Source: Actimicrobium sp035984655 (GTDB taxonomy: Bacteria > Pseudomonadota > Gammaproteobacteria > Burkholderiales > Burkholderiaceae_D). From it: a stretch of 64,000 nucleotides of DNA. The position numbers and the translations under genes are program-made. The notes beneath the pieces were generated by a model that saw only the letters and a program-made list of their open reading frames with translations, searched no databases and had not been told where the DNA came from. The stretch spans positions 30,628 through 94,627 of the forward strand of contig NZ_JAXCHT010000016.1 of NCBI RefSeq assembly GCF_035984655.1, in the 5' to 3' direction. The number at the start of each line of letters is the position of its first letter. Position 1 is the stretch's first letter. Below, piece by piece: positions 1 through 8,314 of this stretch.

Positions 1-111
1 AATACTCACGATCAGGCCAATGATCAGCGCCACCAGCAGCAGCGGGGCGGCCACCATCAGCGTGATCTCCATCGCGTAGCGGCCCATCGTCATGACGCTT
101 TCGGGGGTCAT
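1..111 (-). CDS. fliQ: FliQ, flagellar export gate protein (partial)
   Basis: Only the first 37 codons lie in the window; the gene runs off the left edge. The N-terminus reads MTPESVMTMGRYAMEITLM and then enters a hydrophobic helix (VAAPLLLVALIIGLIV), which is typical of FliQ, a small two-helix inner-membrane protein of the type III flagellar export gate (FliP5-FliQ4-FliR1). It lies 9 nt downstream of fliP in the same direction, the conserved fliP-fliQ order. The start is fixed by the ATG just after the fliP stop. fliR would be expected next, beyond the window. Confidence 0.9.
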   Translation of the reverse strand, partial: MTPESVMTMGRYAMEITLMVAAPLLLVALIIGLIVSI

Positions 112-120
112 TGCGCGCTC

Positions 121-876
121 CTAATAAAAGCTTTGTGCCAGCGAACCGATCAGCAGTTGCCAGCCGTCGACCAGCACGAACAGCATCAACTTGAACGGCA
201 GCGAGACGATCGATGGCGACACCATCACCATCCCCATCGACATCAGCACGCTGGCGACCACCATGTCGATGATCAGAAACGGAATGAAGATGGCAAAGCT
301 GATCTGGAATGCGGTTTTCAGTTCGCTGGTGACAAAGGCCGGCACCAGGATGCGCAGCGGGACATCTTCCGGACCCTGCAACGCCGGGCTGCGCGACAGG
401 CGCACGTACAGTGCCAGATCGGTCTGGCGGGTCTGCTTCATCATGAATGCCTTTAACGGCGCGGCGCCCTTGTCGAGCGCCTGCATCATGGTGATCTTGT
501 TATCTTGCAGCGGTACATACGCATCGGCATAAATCTTGTCGAACACCGGTCCCATCACGAACAGGGTCAGGAACAATGCCAGTCCGACCATGACCTGATT
601 CGGCGGCGCCGACTGCGTGCCGAGCGCCTGGCGCAGCAGCGACAGCACGATGATGATGCGCGTGAAGCTGGTCATCATCAGCAATGCCGCCGGCAGGAAC
701 GACAGCGAGGTCAGCAGCAGCAGCGTCTGCAGACTCAGCGTGTAGCTTTGCCCGCCGCCGGCGATCGGAACGCTGCTCAAGGCCGGCAGCCCGGCCTGTT
801 GCGCGTACCCGGCCAGCGGCAGGGCGAACAACAGGAGGGCGATCCAGCGGGGTACGGAAGACGGCTTAATGTGCAT
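121..876 (-). CDS. fliP: FliP, flagellar biosynthesis / type III export gate protein
   Basis: FliP forms the core of the export gate in the inner membrane. The 251-residue protein has a cleavable signal peptide (hydrophobic residues about 11-24, then AQQ), as FliP proteins do. It then has a hydrophobic helix leading into the family signature MTSFTRIIIVLSLLRQALGT (residues 68-87), a long periplasmic-loop region, and two C-terminal membrane segments (about 187-217 and 225-245). Length matches the family (about 245-255). The ATG overlaps the end of fliO by 11 nt, so translation is probably coupled. Confidence 0.97.
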   Translation of the reverse strand: MHIKPSSVPRWIALLLFALPLAGYAQQAGLPALSSVPIAGGGQSYTLSLQTLLLLTSLSFLPAALLMMTSFTRIIIVLSLLRQALGTQSAPPNQVMVGLALFLTLFVMGPVFDKIYADAYVPLQDNKITMMQALDKGAAPLKAFMMKQTRQTDLALYVRLSRSPALQGPEDVPLRILVPAFVTSELKTAFQISFAIFIPFLIIDMVVASVLMSMGMVMVSPSIVSLPFKLMLFVLVDGWQLLIGSLAQSFY

Positions 877-1321
877 TGCCTGAGCCGGGGTCGGAAGGGG
901 ATTTTTGCGCGTTGCGCCGGTCGATGGTTTGCTTGAGCCAGACCGAGAAATTCTTTGCCAGCGGCGTCATTGGGGCGAGGTCGAGGCTGTCCTGGCGCGG
1001 CATGGTCGACAGGGCGTTGATGCTGCTGGCAGTCACGCCAACGACGATCCATTGATCCGCTACTTCCACCACCAGAATCCGCTCACGATTGCCGACATTG
1101 ATGCCGCCGACGATTTTCAGCGCGCCACTCGGCGCGTGTTTGCCGGCGCCCATTTTTTTCAGCGACCATGCCAGTGCGATCAACACGCCCAGCACCAGCA
1201 GCAGTCCCACCATGACTTGCATCATGCCAGGCGCGGAGACGGGCGCCGCAGCAGCTGGCGCGGTCGCCGCGTGCGCGTGCATCGCCGTCAGCAGCGCCAG
1301 CAGGAACACGGCTTGCTTCAT
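866..1321 (-). CDS. fliO: FliO, flagellar export apparatus assembly protein
   Basis: FliO is a bitopic membrane protein that helps FliP assemble into the export gate. The 151-residue product begins with a signal-like hydrophobic stretch (VFLLALLTAMHAHA) and has a second hydrophobic segment at about residues 33-53, followed by the cytoplasmic FliO domain with a GGINVGNRERILVVEVADQW-type core. Sequence conservation in this family is low, so identification also rests on position between fliN and fliP. The ATG overlaps the fliN stop by 4 nt (ATGA), indicating coupling. Confidence 0.92.
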   Translation of the reverse strand: MKQAVFLLALLTAMHAHAATAPAAAAPVSAPGMMQVMVGLLLVLGVLIALAWSLKKMGAGKHAPSGALKIVGGINVGNRERILVVEVADQWIVVGVTASSINALSTMPRQDSLDLAPMTPLAKNFSVWLKQTIDRRNAQKSPSDPGSGNAH

Positions 1322-1731
1322 CGATTGAGCTTCTTGATGCGCTCGGCCGGCGAGATGATATCGGTGAGCCGAATGCCGAACTTGTCATTGACCACCACCA
1401 CCTCGCCTTGCGCGATCAGGCAGCCGTTGACCAGCACGTCCATCGGTTCGCCGGCCAGGCCATCGAGCTCGACCACCGAGCCTTGCGCCAGTTGCAGCAG
1501 GTTCTTGATGGCGATCTTGGTGCGGCCCAGTTCAACCGTCAGCTGAACCGGAATGTCGAGAATGAAATCGATGTCGTTGTGGGTCGCGCCCTTGGTGCTG
1601 CCGGCGAATTCCTTGAACACCGGCTGCGTGGCTTCGGCCGCCTGCAGCGCGGCTTTTTCAGCCTGCTCCTGCTCGGCGATCGCGGCGCCCCAATCGTCCT
1701 CGGCCGCCTGTTGCTCGTCGTTATCAGCCAT
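1318..1731 (-). CDS. fliN: FliN, flagellar motor switch protein
   Basis: FliN forms the lower part of the cytoplasmic C-ring with FliM and FliG and docks FliH during export. The C-terminal 75 residues are a SpoA/surface-presentation domain (DIPVQLTVELGRTKIAIKNL, then the LAQGSVVELDGLAGEPMDVL region). The N-terminal 60 residues are acidic and Ala/Gln-rich, as usual for FliN. Two ATGs exist: 1737 (MTMADN) and 1731 (MADNDE). I chose 1731 because AGGAG sits 6 nt upstream of it but directly abuts 1737. The start overlaps the end of fliM. Confidence 0.95.
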   Translation of the reverse strand: MADNDEQQAAEDDWGAAIAEQEQAEKAALQAAEATQPVFKEFAGSTKGATHNDIDFILDIPVQLTVELGRTKIAIKNLLQLAQGSVVELDGLAGEPMDVLVNGCLIAQGEVVVVNDKFGIRLTDIISPAERIKKLNR

Positions 1732-2725
1732 TGTCATCTCCTAGCATTGAATCGTGGGAACTCTGGGCCAGCAACTTCTCGACCCGCAACGCGTACTGCC
1801 CGTTGAACTTGCCATAGCTGCATTCCATCACCGGCACTTCGTCGACTTTCGCCATCACGAATTCCGGCACGGTGATCGGAATGATGTCGCCGACTTTCAT
1901 GTTGAGGATCGCGCCGAAGTTCGAGCGCGCGATGCCCAGGTCGGCAACGATCTCGACTTCCGCAGTCTGGATCTGCTGCGTCATCAGGCGAATCCAGCGC
2001 TTGTCGATTTCCAGTGTCTCGCCCTGCAGGCTGGAGGTCAGGATGTCGCGAATCGGCTCGATGGTCGAGTAGGGCATGCAGAAGTGCATCTCGCCGCTGA
2101 CCGGGCCGAGCTCGACCGTGAAGGTGGTGCAGACCACGACCTCATTGGGCGTGGCGATATTGGCAAACTGCGTATTCATTTCGGAACGGATGTACTCGAA
2201 CTCGACCGGATACACCGGCTCCCAGGACTTGGCGTAATTCTCGAACACGATGCCCAGGATGCGCTGGATGATGCGCTGCTCGGTCTGGGTGAAATCGCGC
2301 CCTTCGACACGCGTATGAAAACGCCCGTCGCCGCCGAACAGATTGTCGACCATCAGGAACACCAGGTTCGGATCGAACACCATCAGCGTGGTGCCACGCA
2401 AGGGTTTCATGTGCACCAGGTTCAGGTTGGTCGGCACCACCAGGTTGCGGATGAATTCGCTGTACTTCGAGACCCGCACCGGACCGATCGATACTTCGGC
2501 GCTACGCCGCAGAAAGTTGAACAGGCCGATGCGCAGCAGGCGGGCAAAACGCTCGTTGATGATCTCGAGCGTCGGCATGCGGCCGCGCACGATACGTTCC
2601 TGGGTGGCCAGGTTGTAGGGGCGCACGCCCGACTGATCTTCGGGAGCCTGCGCGTCCTCCTGGTCGCCGTTGACGCCCTTGAGCAGCGCATCGACTTCTT
2701 CTTGCGAGAGGAAATTATCGGCCAT
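1724..2725 (-). CDS. fliM: FliM, flagellar motor switch protein
   Basis: FliM is the C-ring protein that binds phosphorylated CheY and reverses rotation. The N-terminus carries the CheY-binding motif LSQEEVDALL (residues 5-14) on a short tether, followed by the CheC-like middle domain and a C-terminal SpoA domain (residues about 250-320). At 333 residues it is the usual length. It starts 6 nt after fliL and overlaps fliN, inside the fliL-M-N-O-P-Q run. Confidence 0.97.
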   Translation of the reverse strand: MADNFLSQEEVDALLKGVNGDQEDAQAPEDQSGVRPYNLATQERIVRGRMPTLEIINERFARLLRIGLFNFLRRSAEVSIGPVRVSKYSEFIRNLVVPTNLNLVHMKPLRGTTLMVFDPNLVFLMVDNLFGGDGRFHTRVEGRDFTQTEQRIIQRILGIVFENYAKSWEPVYPVEFEYIRSEMNTQFANIATPNEVVVCTTFTVELGPVSGEMHFCMPYSTIEPIRDILTSSLQGETLEIDKRWIRLMTQQIQTAEVEIVADLGIARSNFGAILNMKVGDIIPITVPEFVMAKVDEVPVMECSYGKFNGQYALRVEKLLAQSSHDSMLGDDNG

Positions 2726-2731
2726 GGCGAT

Positions 2732-3250
2732 TTATTGAATCACAAACGAAGTAAAAAAGACGTCCTTGACTTCCTGCGGCTTGCCGTTGGCGGCGAAAGG
2801 CTGCTTGACCTGCGCGGCGATTTCGCCGGCGAGTGCCTTCTTGCCTTCGGCAGTGTTGATTTCCGACGCTTTTTTACTCGACAGCAGCAGCAGAATGCGG
2901 CTGCGCACCTGAGGCAAGTACAGCTTGATCTCTTCGACTTCCTTTTCGTCGGCCACCTGCACCGTCATGGCAATCTGCAGGAACTGCTCGCCGGTTTCCT
3001 GCTGCAGGTTGACCGTGAACGGCTCCATGACGACGAACACCGGCGGTTTGGCAATCTCATGCTTGGCGGCTTCGGTTTTTGGTTTGGCGCCCATCATGAA
3101 GTACGCTGCCGCGCCGCCGCCGATCAGCAACACCACGAGCAGGATAATGACCAGCTTGAGCTTCGATTTCTTTTTGGCGATCGGGGCATCGGCCATCGCC
3201 TCTTCGCCTTTGGGCGCGGCCTTCGGGACTGCTTTCGGGGCGGTTGCCAT
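2732..3250 (-). CDS. fliL: FliL, flagellar basal body-associated protein
   Basis: FliL surrounds the stator in the inner membrane and supports torque. The 172-residue product has an Ala/Lys/Pro-rich cytoplasmic N-terminus, one membrane helix (about 32-52) and a periplasmic FliL domain containing PFTVNLQQETGEQFLQIAMT and a helix with VRSRILLLLSSKKASEI. A good ribosome binding site (AAGGAA) precedes the ATG. A gap of about 200 nt separates it from fliK, so fliL may head its own transcript as well as being read through from fliF. Confidence 0.95.
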   Translation of the reverse strand: MATAPKAVPKAAPKGEEAMADAPIAKKKSKLKLVIILLVVLLIGGGAAAYFMMGAKPKTEAAKHEIAKPPVFVVMEPFTVNLQQETGEQFLQIAMTVQVADEKEVEEIKLYLPQVRSRILLLLSSKKASEINTAEGKKALAGEIAAQVKQPFAANGKPQEVKDVFFTSFVIQ

Positions 3251-3453
3251 CGGGTTTCCTTGTTTGGTGCTCTGATTTCTCAGTCACCATTATTGAAATA
3301 AAAAGTCGCAGCGAATACGTTAAAAAGAGTGTGGAAGCCGACGCAGATCGCGGTATGGCTGCAGCGCGTTGCCGTTTGAGTTGCCTGCCGCCATGGTACG
3401 CCGAAATGCCCGAGCCGGAACGCCAGTGCGGCGATTTCTGAGGCGCGAAAAGC

Positions 3454-4767
3454 TCAGGCGAAGGTGTCGACCAGCCCATTGCCGGACTGTGTGATGCGGC
3501 TGCTGGCAGGCGCACTGGTGGTCGCGGCGGAATCAAAGGACGCGCCGCTGCCACGCCGCGATCCTGCGGTGTTGCGCGCTGCGCCGTCCTGATTCGGATT
3601 GCCCGAGCCGACGCTGGTCTGGCCAAGCGTGACCCCAGCGTCGCTGAGCATTTCGCGCAGTTTTGGCAGCGCTGCCTCAAGTGCCTGACGTACTTCAGGT
3701 TGGGTGGAAAAAAAGCTGGCGTCGGCCTGACCGTTGGTGACCTGCAACACAACCTGCAACGGACCGAGGTCCGGCGGGTTCAGCGTCAGTGAGGCCGACT
3801 GTTCGCCACCGGCGACCAGCCAGACCACCCGTTGTCCCAGCGCCTGATCCCAGCCGTTGTTGCCGACCTGGGGCGCCAGCACATTGCCCGGGTGCGGGCC
3901 GGCTGGCGGCGTGATGGCCAATGCCAGTTGTTGCAGCTGCGGCAGCACGTTGCTGGCCGTCGGTGTCGTTGCGGTCAGCACCTGGGTCGATTTCAGCGTC
4001 GCAGCCTCTCCCTCTGACTTGGCTGTGACTGTCTTGCCGGGCGCGGCGGTGAAGCTGTCGGCTCCCTTGACGGAGGCATCGCGGGCCGGTCCCTCGGCGG
4101 TGCCGGTGTCGATCGCAGCGGCTTTGGCCGACGCCGTACCTGCGGCGGTGGCACCGGGCAGCAGAGCCGGCAAGGCGGCCTTGCCCTGGGCTGCATCGCT
4201 GGCTGCTTTCTTGGCATCGGTGGCGCTGTCGGCCGAATTGGCAGCAATTTGCACGGGCTCGCTGTCGGCCGCGGCACCAGCGGCAACAGTGGCTTCCGGA
4301 CTGGTCGCCTTGGCAACACCTTGGGTCGCACTGGCGACCAGCGCGAGAATCGCCGCCGATGCAGCCAGCGCGGCATCGGTGGCGCTGACGGGGGCTGTCG
4401 CATCCTGTTGCTCGACCGGCTTGTCCTTGGTGTCGTCCTTGCCCTTGACTGCCGGTGCTGCTGGCGTCGCTGCTGGCGGCGCAGCAGCGACGGTGTCGCC
4501 CGCGCCGGCATTGGCGGTGCTGTTGGGCGATCCGCTCGTGTTGTCGGTCTTGCTGGCGCTGGAGGCATTGACCTTGTCGTTGCGCGCCGGCGCCGGTTTG
4601 GCGGTCTCGGCCACACGGGTTGACTGGTGCTCCGCCTGCCGTTCGCTGACCTGGCGCGACAGCACCTGGCCGAACTGCTGGTCCGCACTCAGCCCGTCGT
4701 TCTGCCGCTGGGATGGCGTCGGGGTGGCATTGAAATTCGGCAGGGTGTGGACGGGAGGCGTTTGCAT
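3454..4767 (-). CDS. fliK: FliK, flagellar hook-length control protein
   Basis: FliK is the exported molecular ruler that sets hook length and switches export specificity through FlhB. The 437-residue protein is Ala/Thr/Pro-rich and apparently disordered for about 290 residues. The compact Flg_hook domain follows at about 295-390 (LTLNPPDLGPLQVVLQVTNG, then ALEAALPKLREMLSDAGVTL), and then a Gly/Ser-rich tail. This is the classic FliK architecture. It follows fliJ by 20 nt. A second FliK-like gene lies at 32565-33710. Confidence 0.93.
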   Translation of the reverse strand: MQTPPVHTLPNFNATPTPSQRQNDGLSADQQFGQVLSRQVSERQAEHQSTRVAETAKPAPARNDKVNASSASKTDNTSGSPNSTANAGAGDTVAAAPPAATPAAPAVKGKDDTKDKPVEQQDATAPVSATDAALAASAAILALVASATQGVAKATSPEATVAAGAAADSEPVQIAANSADSATDAKKAASDAAQGKAALPALLPGATAAGTASAKAAAIDTGTAEGPARDASVKGADSFTAAPGKTVTAKSEGEAATLKSTQVLTATTPTASNVLPQLQQLALAITPPAGPHPGNVLAPQVGNNGWDQALGQRVVWLVAGGEQSASLTLNPPDLGPLQVVLQVTNGQADASFFSTQPEVRQALEAALPKLREMLSDAGVTLGQTSVGSGNPNQDGAARNTAGSRRGSGASFDSAATTSAPASSRITQSGNGLVDTFA

Positions 4768-4787
4768 GATGGGTTCAGGCCGGGTTA

Positions 4788-5228
4788 TTAGCGTTTGTAC
4801 AGGTTGGCGCGTGCCGCGTGTTCGTCCGTGGCTTTCTGGTCGCGCTTCGCTTCCTTGCGTTGTTCTTCCTTCAGCGCCCGCGACGCCAGCGTGCCATACG
4901 ACATGCGCTTGCGTTCGCTGGCCTGCCAGGCAGTGCGCGCTTCCTCGATGCGCCGTTTCGCGTCCAGCAACACCAACTGCTGGCTGGAAGCGGCGTTGTC
5001 GAGCTTGTCGATGAACAGCTGAAAATTGCGGTAGCCCGAGGCACTCAGTCCGACTGACAGATTGTCCTGGAAACGCGCCGCGTACTCGTCGCGGTAACGC
5101 AGCAGCAAATTCAGTTTTTCAGTGACTTCGTCGCAGGCACGGATCGCGTGGCCCAGACGTTTGGCGGCCTCGTCGGTTTCTTTCACCGCGAGTTCTATCA
5201 AGGTATCGATTGCTGAGGAGGTGGCCAT
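4788..5228 (-). CDS. fliJ: FliJ, flagellar export chaperone/stalk protein
   Basis: FliJ is the coiled-coil stalk inserted into the FliI ATPase hexamer that also cycles export chaperones. The 146-residue product is almost entirely predicted helix, rich in Ala, Glu, Lys and Arg (for example LDAKRRIEEARTAWQASERK), with no hydrophobic segment and the usual length. It sits 32 nt downstream of fliI and upstream of fliK, the conserved order. Confidence 0.93.
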   Translation of the reverse strand: MATSSAIDTLIELAVKETDEAAKRLGHAIRACDEVTEKLNLLLRYRDEYAARFQDNLSVGLSASGYRNFQLFIDKLDNAASSQQLVLLDAKRRIEEARTAWQASERKRMSYGTLASRALKEEQRKEAKRDQKATDEHAARANLYKR

Positions 5229-5260
5229 AGGAATTGATTATCTGCCGCAATGCTGGCGTG

Positions 5261-6667
5261 TCATCCGCCGAACAGGCCGGCAAGTTGGGTCATGCTCTCG
5301 TTTATGTCAGAGCGCTCGTTGATCCCCTGCTGCAGGAAGGCTTCGATCCGCGTGTTCAGCACGATGGCCTCGTCCAGCACCGGATCCGAGCCGGCACTGT
5401 AGGCGCCCACGCTGATCAGGTCGCGATTGCGCTGATAGCGCGAATACAACTGCTTCAGGCGGCGCGTCAGCTTCTGGTGTTCCGGCGAGGTGATGCTGTG
5501 CATTGCGCGGCTGATCGACTGTTCGATGTCGATGGCCGGGTAATGACCGGATTCGGCCAGTTGCCGGTCCAGCACGATGTGACCGTCGAGAATCGCGCGC
5601 GCGGCGTCGGCAATCGGATCCTGCTGGTCATCGCCCTCGGTCAGCACGGTGTAAAACGCCGTGATCGAACCGCCGCCTTCGCGTCCGTTGCCGGCGCGCT
5701 CGACCAATGCGGGCAGTTTGGCGAATACCGATGGCGGGTAGCCCTTGGTGGCGGGCGGTTCGCCAATGGCCAGCGCGATTTCACGCTGCGCCATTGCATA
5801 CCGCGTCAGCGAATCCATGATCATCAGCACATGCTTGCCCTGATCGCGGAAATGCTCGGCAATCGCGGTGGTATACGCGGCGCCCTGCAGACGCAGCAGC
5901 GGCGGCGTGTCGGCCGGCGCCGCCACCACCACCGAGCGGGCCATGCCTTCCGGCCCGAGAATCTGCTCGATGAATTCCTTGACCTCGCGGCCGCGTTCGC
6001 CGATCAACCCGACCACGATCACGTCAGCGGTGGTGTAGCGCGCCATCATCCCGAGCAACACGCTTTTGCCCACGCCCGAACCGGCAAACAGCCCCATGCG
6101 CTGGCCGCGGCCGACCGTGAGCATGCTGTTGATGGCGCGCACGCCGACGTCGAGGACCTCGACGATCGGCGCGCGCGTCAGCGGATTGGCGGCGCGCACA
6201 TTGAGTGGCGCCGCGTGGCTGGTCAGCAGCGGGCCAAGGTTATCCAGCGGGCGGCCGGCGCCATCGAGCACGCGGCCCAGCAATTCATCGCCGACCGGCA
6301 AATGGCGGCCGCGATCACTCGGGCGACGGCGCGGATGGTCGATCGATCCGGGGCGGGGCAGCGAGTGCACCACTTCGACCGGAAACACGCGGGTGCCCGG
6401 CACCACGCCTTCGACATCGCTCTGCGGCATCAGGAATAATTTTTCATTGTCGAAGCCGACCACCTCGGCCTCGATGCGTGCGCCGTTCGGCAGCGGCACC
6501 GTGCAGGCGCTGCCAACGGCCAGCTTCAGTCCGACTGCTTCCATCACCAGCCCGGCAACGCGCGTGACGCGCCCCGACACCAGCATCGGTTCGGCAATCA
6601 ACAGGAGCTCGCTGCAGTCGCGCAGGTAGGATTGCCAGTGCGCCTTGCGCGTGGCGCCGGCGTTCAT
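5261..6667 (-). CDS. fliI: FliI, flagellum-specific ATP synthase
   Basis: FliI is the hexameric cytoplasmic ATPase of the flagellar export apparatus, homologous to F1-beta. The 468-residue protein has Walker A AGSGVGKS at 195-202, the GERGREVKEF signature at 223-232, Walker B LMIMD at 281-285 followed by SLTRYA, and the C-terminal helical domain. The length is normal for the family. Its ATG overlaps the fliH stop by 4 nt. Confidence 0.98.
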   Translation of the reverse strand: MNAGATRKAHWQSYLRDCSELLLIAEPMLVSGRVTRVAGLVMEAVGLKLAVGSACTVPLPNGARIEAEVVGFDNEKLFLMPQSDVEGVVPGTRVFPVEVVHSLPRPGSIDHPRRRPSDRGRHLPVGDELLGRVLDGAGRPLDNLGPLLTSHAAPLNVRAANPLTRAPIVEVLDVGVRAINSMLTVGRGQRMGLFAGSGVGKSVLLGMMARYTTADVIVVGLIGERGREVKEFIEQILGPEGMARSVVVAAPADTPPLLRLQGAAYTTAIAEHFRDQGKHVLMIMDSLTRYAMAQREIALAIGEPPATKGYPPSVFAKLPALVERAGNGREGGGSITAFYTVLTEGDDQQDPIADAARAILDGHIVLDRQLAESGHYPAIDIEQSISRAMHSITSPEHQKLTRRLKQLYSRYQRNRDLISVGAYSAGSDPVLDEAIVLNTRIEAFLQQGINERSDINESMTQLAGLFGG

Positions 6668-7320
6668 GGGTCGAGCCAGCCGGAGTTCTGGCCGAGTGCG
6701 ACCGACAGGCGATGCCAGCGGGTTTCGAGGCTGGCGTCAATCTGGTTGCTGGCGGTTTCAATGCGGCAGCCGCCGCGTTGCAGATGGGAGTCCTCGGCGA
6801 TGCGCCAACCGGCCTTGTCGAGTTCGTCATGCATCTGTTGCTTGACCAGCATCGCATCCTCCGGCTGCAGGTACAGCACCGCCGGCTGGTGCAGGCTGGG
6901 CAGATAGCGAATCGCTTCGGTCACGATCGGCAACACCAGTTCCGGCTTGATATCGAGTGCCGTCTTGAGCATGGCCCGGGCCAGGTCGAGTGTGAGTCGC
7001 AGCAGGTCGTCGGCGATGAGGGCATCCGCGCGGGTCGCTTCAAGTCCCAGCGAGACTGCCAGCAGGCGCAGCTGGTCAGCTTCGCCGCTGGCCTGCCGGC
7101 GTCCTTCTTCGAGGCCCTCGGCACGGCCTTCCGCCAGCCCGATGGCATGACCCTTCAAGCGCGCCACTTCGCGGATTTCAGCTTGCTCTTCGATCGTCAC
7201 GCGCGCCACGACAGGCGTGTTGACCACCGGATTGGCACTCGGCCGGGTGTCGCCGAACGACGCCATTTCCCACCGCTGATAGGCCGATTGCTGGCCTTTC
7301 GGGATGGGCGCGTCAGACAT
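6664..7320 (-). CDS. fliH: FliH, flagellar assembly protein / FliI regulator
   Basis: FliH is the peripheral-stalk-like partner that holds FliI at the C-ring. The 218-residue product has a short N-terminal segment, a helical region with GxxxG-type repeats (KGHAIGLAEGRAEGLEEGRR, about 55-74), typical of FliH, and a C-terminal globular domain resembling the V/F-ATPase delta/E subunit. It overlaps fliG by 8 nt and fliI by 4 nt. Confidence 0.95.
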   Translation of the reverse strand: MSDAPIPKGQQSAYQRWEMASFGDTRPSANPVVNTPVVARVTIEEQAEIREVARLKGHAIGLAEGRAEGLEEGRRQASGEADQLRLLAVSLGLEATRADALIADDLLRLTLDLARAMLKTALDIKPELVLPIVTEAIRYLPSLHQPAVLYLQPEDAMLVKQQMHDELDKAGWRIAEDSHLQRGGCRIETASNQIDASLETRWHRLSVALGQNSGWLDP

Positions 7321-8314
7321 ACGCGTCGTCGCCTTTTGCGCCTAACTGAATCTGGCCTTCGTCGGACAGCCGGCGCACCGTCTGCAGGATTTCCTTTTGC
7401 TGGGCTTCGACTTCGGACAGGCGCACCGGTCCCTTCGATTCCAGATCCTCGCGCATCATTTCGGCCGCGCGGGTCGACATGTTCTTGAAGATTTTCTCGC
7501 GCAGGTCGACATTGGCGCCCTTGAGCGCGATGATCAGCGACTCGGATTGCACCTCGCGCAAAATCACCTGGATGCCGCGGTCATCGATGTCCATGATGTT
7601 ATCGAACACGAACATCTCGTCCATGATCTTCTGCGCCATGTCGCTGTCGTAATTCTTCAGATTGGTCAGCACCGATTGCTCATTGTCACCCGACAAAAAG
7701 TTCAGGATTTCGGCCGCCGCGCGGATGCCACCCATCGGTTTTTTCTTCAGGCTCTCATTGCCGGTCAACAGCTTGGTCAGCACTTCATTGAGTTCCCGCA
7801 GCGCCGCCGGTTGCACGCCGTCGAGCGTGGCGATGCGCAGCACCACGTCATTGCGCAGCCGTTCGGTAAAGTGGTCGAGGATTTCGCAGGCGTGATAGCG
7901 CTCCAGATGGACCAGAATGGTGGCGATGATCTGCGGATGTTCGTTACGCACCAGTTCGGCGACCGATTGCGAATCCATCCACTTCAGGCTTTCGATACCG
8001 CTGGCGTCGCGTGCACCGAGGATACGGTTCAGCAGCGACGACGCCTTGTCGTCGCCCAGCGCCTTGGTCAGCACAGTGCGAATGTATTCGTCCGAATCCA
8101 GTCCGAGCGACGAGCTCGCTTCGGTTTCGACCCGAAAATCGCTGAGGACTTTTTCCAGTTCCTGATTGCCCACCGCTTTCATGCTCGACATGGCCGCGCC
8201 CAGCTTTTGCACTTCGCGCGGACTCAGATACTTCATCACTTCTGCAGCTTCGTCTTCGCCAAGGGCAAGCATCAGGATCGCGCCTTTTTGAACACCATCA
8301 TCACTCATTGCCAT
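7313..8314 (-). CDS. fliG: FliG, flagellar motor switch protein
   Basis: FliG is the rotor protein facing the stator. The 333-residue product shows the N-terminal FliF-binding domain, an armadillo-like middle domain with NEHPQIIATILVHL (residues about 124-137), and the charged C-terminal torque domain, including DDRGIQVILREV and the RAAEMMREDLESKGPVRLSE segment. Length and motifs are canonical. The start overlaps the fliF stop; a second possible ATG lies two codons inside. Confidence 0.97.
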   Translation of the reverse strand: MAMSDDGVQKGAILMLALGEDEAAEVMKYLSPREVQKLGAAMSSMKAVGNQELEKVLSDFRVETEASSSLGLDSDEYIRTVLTKALGDDKASSLLNRILGARDASGIESLKWMDSQSVAELVRNEHPQIIATILVHLERYHACEILDHFTERLRNDVVLRIATLDGVQPAALRELNEVLTKLLTGNESLKKKPMGGIRAAAEILNFLSGDNEQSVLTNLKNYDSDMAQKIMDEMFVFDNIMDIDDRGIQVILREVQSESLIIALKGANVDLREKIFKNMSTRAAEMMREDLESKGPVRLSEVEAQQKEILQTVRRLSDEGQIQLGAKGDDAYV